DNA of 64,000 nt from an uncultured Cyclobacteriaceae bacterium (lineage in GTDB: Bacteria > Bacteroidota > Bacteroidia > Cytophagales > Cyclobacteriaceae): positions 1 to 64,000 of the forward strand of contig CAKZRQ010000023.1 in assembly GCA_937146645.1 (NCBI GenBank), given 5' to 3'. Each line of letters opens with the position of its first letter. The stretch's first letter is position 1. The notes beneath the pieces were generated by a model. That model had not been told where the DNA came from. It made no database searches and was given only the letters and a program-made list of their open reading frames with translations. Positions 63,060 to 64,000 of this stretch are shown here, in pieces. The position numbers and the translations under genes are program-made.

Positions 63060-63590
63060 TCAGTCTTCCAAATAAATGTCAAGTAATCCTTCGGGAAGCC
63101 GACAGTGAACTTTCTTCTCTGCCTTGTCAACTTTCTGAATAATTCCATCCTGAATGGGTATCAGGACTTCCTTCTCAAGATGATTGACCCCGAGGAGGTC
63201 TTGGGTTTGTAGATCATAAATTTGCTCTACCAGCCCTATCGAACCCTTGGTCTCATCTAAGACCTCAAATCCGATTAATTCGTGAAAGTAGTATTGATCA
63301 TCTTCCAGCTTTGGTAGCTCTGACAGTGGTAGAAATAATTCGGAGCCTACTAAAGGACTCACATCTTCCACTCTATCTAGCTCCTCAAACTTTGCTAACA
63401 CTTTATTTCCGGGCTGAGCTACGAAGTGCTCTAGGAAAAATGGAGTTAGTCTGGATTTTTGTTCGATGAATAAATGCTGGATGTCTTCATATTCCTCTGG
63501 ATAATCGACATCCAATACAATTACTACTTCACCTTTTAGACCATGAACTTTGGAAATGTATCCGAATTGAAAACATTGGTCCTTGTTCAT
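63060..63590 (-). CDS. rimM: 16S rRNA processing protein RimM
   Basis: A 176-residue ribosome maturation factor for the 30S head that binds S19. The N-terminal barrel ([16 protein letters not shown]) and the PRC-like C-terminal domain ([37 protein letters not shown]) are clear. It sits between rpsP and trmD, the usual order in Bacteroidota. Confidence 0.96.
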   Translation of the reverse strand: MNKDQCFQFGYISKVHGLKGEVVIVLDVDYPEEYEDIQHLFIEQKSRLTPFFLEHFVAQPGNKVLAKFEELDRVEDVSPLVGSELFLPLSELPKLEDDQYYFHELIGFEVLDETKGSIGLVEQIYDLQTQDLLGVNHLEKEVLIPIQDGIIQKVDKAEKKVHCRLPEGLLDIYLED

Positions 63591-63605
63591 GACCTTATTT
63601 ATTGA

Positions 63606-64000
63606 TTAAGCTTTCGCCTTGTCCTCGTCTTCTGAAGATGCTTCTGGAGTTTCCTCCTTAGCAGGCTCCTCAGCAGGAGTCTCTTCAGCTTCAGCGGCAG
63701 GAGCTTCTTCCTCCTTCGCTGGCTCTTCAGCAGGAGCTTCTTCTTCCTTTACTTCTGGAGTCTCTTCGGCAACAGGCTCTTCAGCTTTCGCTTCTTCTAC
63801 TTCAGCGGCAGGAGTTTCCTCTTTTGCTGGTTCTTCAGCAGGAGTTTCTTCTTCCTTTGCTTCAGGAGCTTCTTCAGCTACTGGCTCTTCAGCTTTCGCT
63901 TCTTCCACTACGGCCTCTGCGGTTTCTGCTGCAGCCTCTTCTACAGGTGCTTCAGCTTCGGCAGTTTCACCAGCAGCTTCTGCGGCTTCAGCAGCGGCAG
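63606..64000 (-). CDS. rpsP: 30S ribosomal protein S16, C-terminal low-complexity extension (partial)
   Basis: The frame runs from a stop at 63606-63608 to the right edge of the window: at least 130 residues made almost only of Ala, Glu, Pro, Thr, Val and Lys. No S16 core is inside the window. The identification rests on position directly before rimM-trmD-rplS and on the known Ala/Glu-rich tails of S16 in this group. The tail contains two near-copies of a 36-37 residue unit. The end is EDEDKAKA. Confidence 0.75.
   Translation of the reverse strand, partial: AAAEAAEAAGETAEAEAPVEEAAAETAEAVVEEAKAEEPVAEEAPEAKEEETPAEEPAKEETPAAEVEEAKAEEPVAEETPEVKEEEAPAEEPAKEEEAPAAEAEETPAEEPAKEETPEASSEDEDKAKA
63687..63905 (-). 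repeat. Tandem repeat of about 108-111 bp inside the rpsP tail
   Basis: Two units (63798-63905 and 63687-63797) each encode EEAKAEEPVAEE then PE-K-EEE-PAEEPAKEE and a short Ala/Glu end, differing at a few positions. A truncated third copy (EETPAEEPAKEETPEA) follows. The repeat keeps the reading frame. Confidence 0.8.

Noticed and set aside
63606..63905. CRISPR-like or mobile repeat at the right edge
   Set aside because: The repeats are in frame, encode a biased Ala/Glu/Pro tail and lack spacers.

Overview
The window looks like chromosomal DNA of a Bacteroidota bacterium, most likely order Cytophagales near Cyclobacteriaceae or Algoriphagus. That placement is inferred from gene content: paired Bacteroidota families (DUF4252 with an ECF sigma factor, DUF4249 with a TonB-dependent receptor, a VPS10/BNR protein, an MG2-plus-plug protein), the absence of clear Shine-Dalgarno sites, and promoters with the Bacteroidota-type -7 element TAnnTTTG. 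I saw no insertion sequence, phage, CRISPR array or plasmid function. Gene density is high and nearly all genes look intact.

Layout. 1-3.0 kb (minus): start of a lipoprotein, a small conserved protein, and a two-gene membrane Fe-S oxidoreductase resembling a split EtfD/Hdr-type quinone reductase. 3.1 kb: tRNA-Phe with promoter and terminator. 3.4-5.9 kb: ECF sigma, anti-sigma and three secreted proteins, two of them DUF4252-like, in one overlapping operon. 6-8.2 kb: DUF427 protein, then two tandem secreted paralogues preceded by shared palindromic operator-like sites. 8.2-12.6 kb (minus): LpxR-like lipid A deacylase and two M14 peptidase-like proteins, one with all its catalytic residues lost. 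12.7-17.9 kb: universal stress protein with antiporter, ferrochelatase with a cysteine-rich insert, CynX-type transporter, TrmN6. 18-24 kb: Kelch lipoprotein, TonB receptor and two DUF4249 lipoproteins.

24-31 kb holds mostly housekeeping and small enzymes (saccharopine dehydrogenase, cytidine deaminase, esterase, GNAT, HdeD, M1 peptidase, RlmN). 31-34 kb: an MG2/plug protein followed by a small outer-membrane barrel. 34-38 kb (minus): a small membrane protein, mutL and two rhomboid proteases in one operon. 38-50 kb: GH3-beta-lactamase fusion, acyl-CoA dehydrogenase, a TM protein coupled to an LRAT/permuted-NlpC-like protein, VPS10-type protein, thioesterase, PQQ dehydrogenase with cytochrome c, and an SDR protein. 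50-52 kb: fatty acid hydroxylase-like enzyme and BshA. 52-58.5 kb (minus): two more MG2/plug proteins overlapping in tandem, again followed by a small barrel. 58.5-64 kb: gltX, a DEAD-box helicase, and rplS-trmD-rimM-rpsP, where S16 carries a long repetitive Ala/Glu/Pro tail cut by the window edge.

The best candidate for an undescribed system is the recurring cassette 'macroglobulin-like MG2 protein carrying a TonB plug domain but no receptor barrel, followed by a separate small outer-membrane beta-barrel', seen at two unlinked loci (31050-34257 and 52417-58513). Assignments rest on reading motifs by eye; no database search was run.
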